Positions 4,237-6,786 of a stretch of 6,786 nucleotides of DNA are shown here, piece after piece; position 1 is the stretch's first letter; the number at the start of each line of letters is the position of its first letter. The notes beneath the pieces were generated by a model. That model was not told the origin of the DNA. It did not search any database and saw only the letters and a list, made by a program, of their open reading frames with translations. The translations under genes were made by a program, and so were the position numbers. Where the stretch lies: assembly GCA_023396365.1 (NCBI GenBank), contig JAEWWL010000041.1, positions 1 to 6,786 on the forward strand, read 5' to 3'. Source of the DNA: Methanobacteriota archaeon (GTDB lineage Archaea; Halobacteriota; Methanomicrobia; Methanomicrobiales; Methanomicrobiaceae).

Positions 4237-6786
4237 CTATTTTAATTCATCAAATGCAGTGTTGTCAGTCCACATCTCACACTGTGCAATAACTGTTGTT
4301 ACTGCATCCTCCATTCCTTCAGGAGGATATTTGTGCTGCTTTAAAAGACGCTTGACAAGCCTTCTCATCCCTGCCCTTGCTGTCTCTTTTTTCTGCCAGT
4401 CGATTGTTTTGTTCCTGCGCAAAAGATCAGTGAGCTCTTTTGTAATTTTGATAAGCTCTTCGTTTTCATAGAAATCCCTGACTGCCTCAGGCTTTGTTAA
4501 GGCATCATAAAATGCCATCTCTTCAGTTGTAAGTCCAAGCTTTTCACCTTCCTTTTGAGCCTGTGCCATATCTTCTGCAATTTTAAGCAGCTCTTCTATC
4601 ACCTGCTCGTTTGTAATCATGCCGTTTATGTAGCTGTTCATTGCATCTTTTAGGAGTTTTGAAAATTTTTCTGATTTGACAACATTTGTTCCGGAATAAA
4701 CCCTCACCTGTTCTGCAAGCAGTTTTTTAAGCATCTCTACTGCAAGATTTTTCTCTTTCATCCTGGCAATGTCAGCAAGAAATGCAGAGTCAAAAAGAGA
4801 GTATTTTTCCTGCACATCAGAGAAGAGATTAATCACACCTTCGCTTTTTATGCTCTGCTTTAATAGTTCGTTTATCCGGTTGTTTATCTCTTTTAGGGAA
4901 AGTTTTCCTTTTCCTTCTATTCTTGTCAGAAGTGTTCTTACTGTTTCAAAATATGCCGCTTCAAATCTCTGGCTTTGGGTAAGCAGGCTTTGGCAAAGAG
5001 ACATTGCATGACGAAGAAGGAGGGATTCTTTGATAAATGCCTTTTTTTCTTCCTCTTTTGAGGGGGGAGTTAAGAAGTTGACTCCGCCGCTTATTAATCT
5101 GGCACGGTCTAAGTCTGTTCCGCTTTCAAATCCGGAATAGTCATAACCGTAGAATAAGTCGCGGCAGACCTCTGTTTTTTCAAGGAATTTGGGATAGGCT
5201 GTTTTTGCGATATCAGGATTTTTGTAGTTATTTAGATCGCGGCTTGTGTAATCTTTCATTGCACGTTTAAGTGCACCGGCAATTCCGACATAATCAACAA
5301 TGAGTCCGCCCTGCTTGTCTTTGTAGACGCGGTTTACACGGGCGATTGCCTGCATTAAATTATGCCCGCTCATTGGTTTGTAGACATACATTGTGCAAAG
5401 GGATGGAACGTCAAATCCTGTAAGCCACATGTCAACAACGATTGCGATTTTTAAGGGGTTGTCGTTGTCCTTGAATTTTGCAGCCATCATCTCTTTGTGT
5501 TTTTTGTTGCCGATTATCTCCCGCCATTCTTCAGGATCGTTGTTGTCGGATGTCATGACAACACCAAGCTTTTCATTCCATAACGGGCGAAGTTCGAGAA
5601 TTTTTTTGTAAATTTTCATCGCGACTGGCCTTGAATAGGCAACTATCATTGCTTTTCCGGTCTGCTCATACTGCCGGTATTTTTCGTAGTGGCTTATGAT
5701 ATCCTCAACTAGAGATGTGATCGTTTCAGGAGCGCCAAGTATGCTTTCAAGCTGTCCGAGTTCATGCTTGCTTTTTTCAACAAGATATTCTTCAGCCTCT
5801 TCTGCAACGCGGTCATACTCTTCGTCTATATCAGAAAGGATTTTTTCGTTGAGTTTTAGGGATATAACACGGCTTTCGTAGTAGATTGGAACAGTTGCTT
5901 TGTCCTGTACGGACTGTGTCATGTCGTAGATGTCGATGTAACTGCCAAATATCTCCCGTGTGTTTCTGTCTGAAAGAGATACAGGTGTTCCTGTAAATCC
6001 GATATATGTTGCATTCGGAAGGCTGTCTCTTACTTTTCGTGCAGTTCCAAGACTGATTTTACCGTCCGCTGAAACCTTTTCCTCAAGCCCGTACTGACTC
6101 CGGTGGGCTTCGTCTGCGATTACAACGATATTTCTTCTGTTGGAGAGCGGTACGTCATATTCTTCAAACTTCTGCATCGTTGTAAAAATTATGCCGTTTA
6201 CCTCCCTGTTTTTTATGAGTTTTTTAAGATCCTCTCTGCTTTCGGCCTGAACGGGAGTCTGGCGGAGGTAATCTGTGCATGCTGAAAACTGGCTGAAGAG
6301 CTGGCCGTCAAGATCGTTTCTGTCTGTTATTACAACAATTGTCGGGCTGTCAAGTGTTTCCTGAAGCTGTTTTGCATAAAATACCATTGATAAAGACTTT
6401 CCGCTTCCCTGGGTATGCCAGAATACTCCGCCTTTTCCATCTGTCCCGGATGCTTTTTTTGTTGACTCAAGAGCCTTTTTGACTGCGAAATACTGGTGGT
6501 ATGCTGATAGTATTTTTTTGTCGTTTGGAATTTCCTTTGAGAAGCAGATGAAGTTTTTGAGGATGTCTAAGAATCGTGTTTTATCAAATATTCCTTCGAA
6601 GAGAACGTCGAATGCTGCATACTGAGTGTTTTCATAGCTTCCGTCAACACTCTTCCACTCCATGTATCGGTCTTCATCAGCAGTTATTGTGCCTGCTTTT
6701 GATGTGGCCTGATCGCTCATGACGCAGAATGCGTTGTAGACAAAAAGAGAGGGGATGTCGTAGAGATAATTTCTAAGCTGTCTGTA
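4237..6786 (-). CDS. hsdR: Type I restriction enzyme motor subunit HsdR (5'-partial)
   Basis: Restriction subunit of a type I restriction-modification complex: an ATP-driven DNA translocase that works with HsdM and HsdS to cut unmodified DNA. The frame stays open through the right edge, adding 22 codons before the Met at 6720 (they contain IPSLFVYNAFCV, a conserved HsdR stretch), so that Met is internal and 849 residues are visible. Counting from that Met, superfamily 2 helicase motifs appear in order: Walker A GSGKS (105-109), ITDRNDLDGQ (131-140), DEAHR (203-207), FTGTP (242-246), AYSRP (361-365), WLTGFDVPS (432-440) and QAIARVNR (457-464). The C-terminus, with YPPEGMEDAV, resembles the helical tail of EcoR124-like HsdR. 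Full HsdR proteins are usually about 1000 residues, so the N-terminal PD-(D/E)xK nuclease domain should lie outside the window and cannot be judged here. No frame break is seen over 2.5 kb, which argues for good sequence quality. The hsdM and hsdS genes may lie to the right. Confidence 0.97.
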   Translation of the reverse strand, partial: YRQLRNYLYDIPSLFVYNAFCVMSDQATSKAGTITADEDRYMEWKSVDGSYENTQYAAFDVLFEGIFDKTRFLDILKNFICFSKEIPNDKKILSAYHQYFAVKKALESTKKASGTDGKGGVFWHTQGSGKSLSMVFYAKQLQETLDSPTIVVITDRNDLDGQLFSQFSACTDYLRQTPVQAESREDLKKLIKNREVNGIIFTTMQKFEEYDVPLSNRRNIVVIADEAHRSQYGLEEKVSADGKISLGTARKVRDSLPNATYIGFTGTPVSLSDRNTREIFGSYIDIYDMTQSVQDKATVPIYYESRVISLKLNEKILSDIDEEYDRVAEEAEEYLVEKSKHELGQLESILGAPETITSLVEDIISHYEKYRQYEQTGKAMIVAYSRPVAMKIYKKILELRPLWNEKLGVVMTSDNNDPEEWREIIGNKKHKEMMAAKFKDNDNPLKIAIVVDMWLTGFDVPSLCTMYVYKPMSGHNLMQAIARVNRVYKDKQGGLIVDYVGIAGALKRAMKDYTSRDLNNYKNPDIAKTAYPKFLEKTEVCRDLFYGYDYSGFESGTDLDRARLISGGVNFLTPPSKEEEKKAFIKESLLLRHAMSLCQSLLTQSQRFEAAYFETVRTLLTRIEGKGKLSLKEINNRINELLKQSIKSEGVINLFSDVQEKYSLFDSAFLADIARMKEKNLAVEMLKKLLAEQVRVYSGTNVVKSEKFSKLLKDAMNSYINGMITNEQVIEELLKIAEDMAQAQKEGEKLGLTTEEMAFYDALTKPEAVRDFYENEELIKITKELTDLLRRNKTIDWQKKETARAGMRRLVKRLLKQHKYPPEGMEDAVTTVIAQCEMWTDNTAFDELK

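Noticed and set aside
4259..6285. Plus-strand frames of 60-80 codons antisense to hsdR.
   Set aside because: They are Ser/Leu-rich shadows of an unmistakable helicase gene.

Overview
The window looks like accessory, defence-type DNA from a euryarchaeon, most likely a methanogen. Base composition is AT-rich. The EVE gene has a TATA-like box about 30 bases before its start and no Shine-Dalgarno site, which fits a near-leaderless archaeal transcript. The protein families present (HsdR, EVE/UPF0310, AlbA_2 ATPase, AbrB/MazF-type toxin-antitoxin) are common in methanogen genomes. The archaeal assignment is inference; no marker gene is present.

All confident genes lie on the minus strand, so the layout reads from right to left. 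From 6786 to 4237 is the C-terminal 849 residues of a type I restriction motor subunit, HsdR. It runs off the right edge, so hsdM and hsdS may lie beyond it. A hairpin plus T-tract follows its stop. A promoter near 4120 then begins a tightly packed unit: an EVE-domain protein (4090-3635), an unrecognised 45-residue protein (3629-3492), and an AlbA_2 (Schlafen-like) ATPase-type regulator (from 3487). Each downstream gene has its ribosome-binding site inside or overlapping the end of the previous gene. The AlbA_2 reading frame breaks at a run of seven T at 2262-2256. The remaining 194 codons (2255-1671) encode two winged-helix-like modules out of frame. The break may be a mutation, a phase-variable tract, or a programmed -1 frameshift; the context T TTT TTG fits the slippery heptamer pattern.

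From 1670 to 837 there is no confident gene, but the region is rich in repeats. It holds two tandem arrays of 11-base units that share a CAAGTA core, three related palindromes centred on GGAAATTCC (two lie inside a near-identical repeat of about 48-50 bases), and a terminator-like hairpin. From 836 to 281 is an AbrB-type antitoxin gene overlapping a PemK/MazF-type toxin gene. The antitoxin is intact, but the toxin frame is broken by four single-base changes, all in short A runs. The left 240 bases hold two doubtful fragments placed head to head: an open frame leaving the window on the minus strand, and a 47-codon zinc-knuckle-like frame on the plus strand. A short perfect inverted repeat sits where they meet.

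Taken together, this is a restriction-modification neighbourhood with accessory modules. The HsdR motor would cut unmodified DNA. The EVE protein may read modified bases or otherwise tune the response. The AlbA_2 protein with its winged helices may be a regulator or effector. The antitoxin with a dead toxin is a decaying module. Functional links between these genes are inferred from position only.
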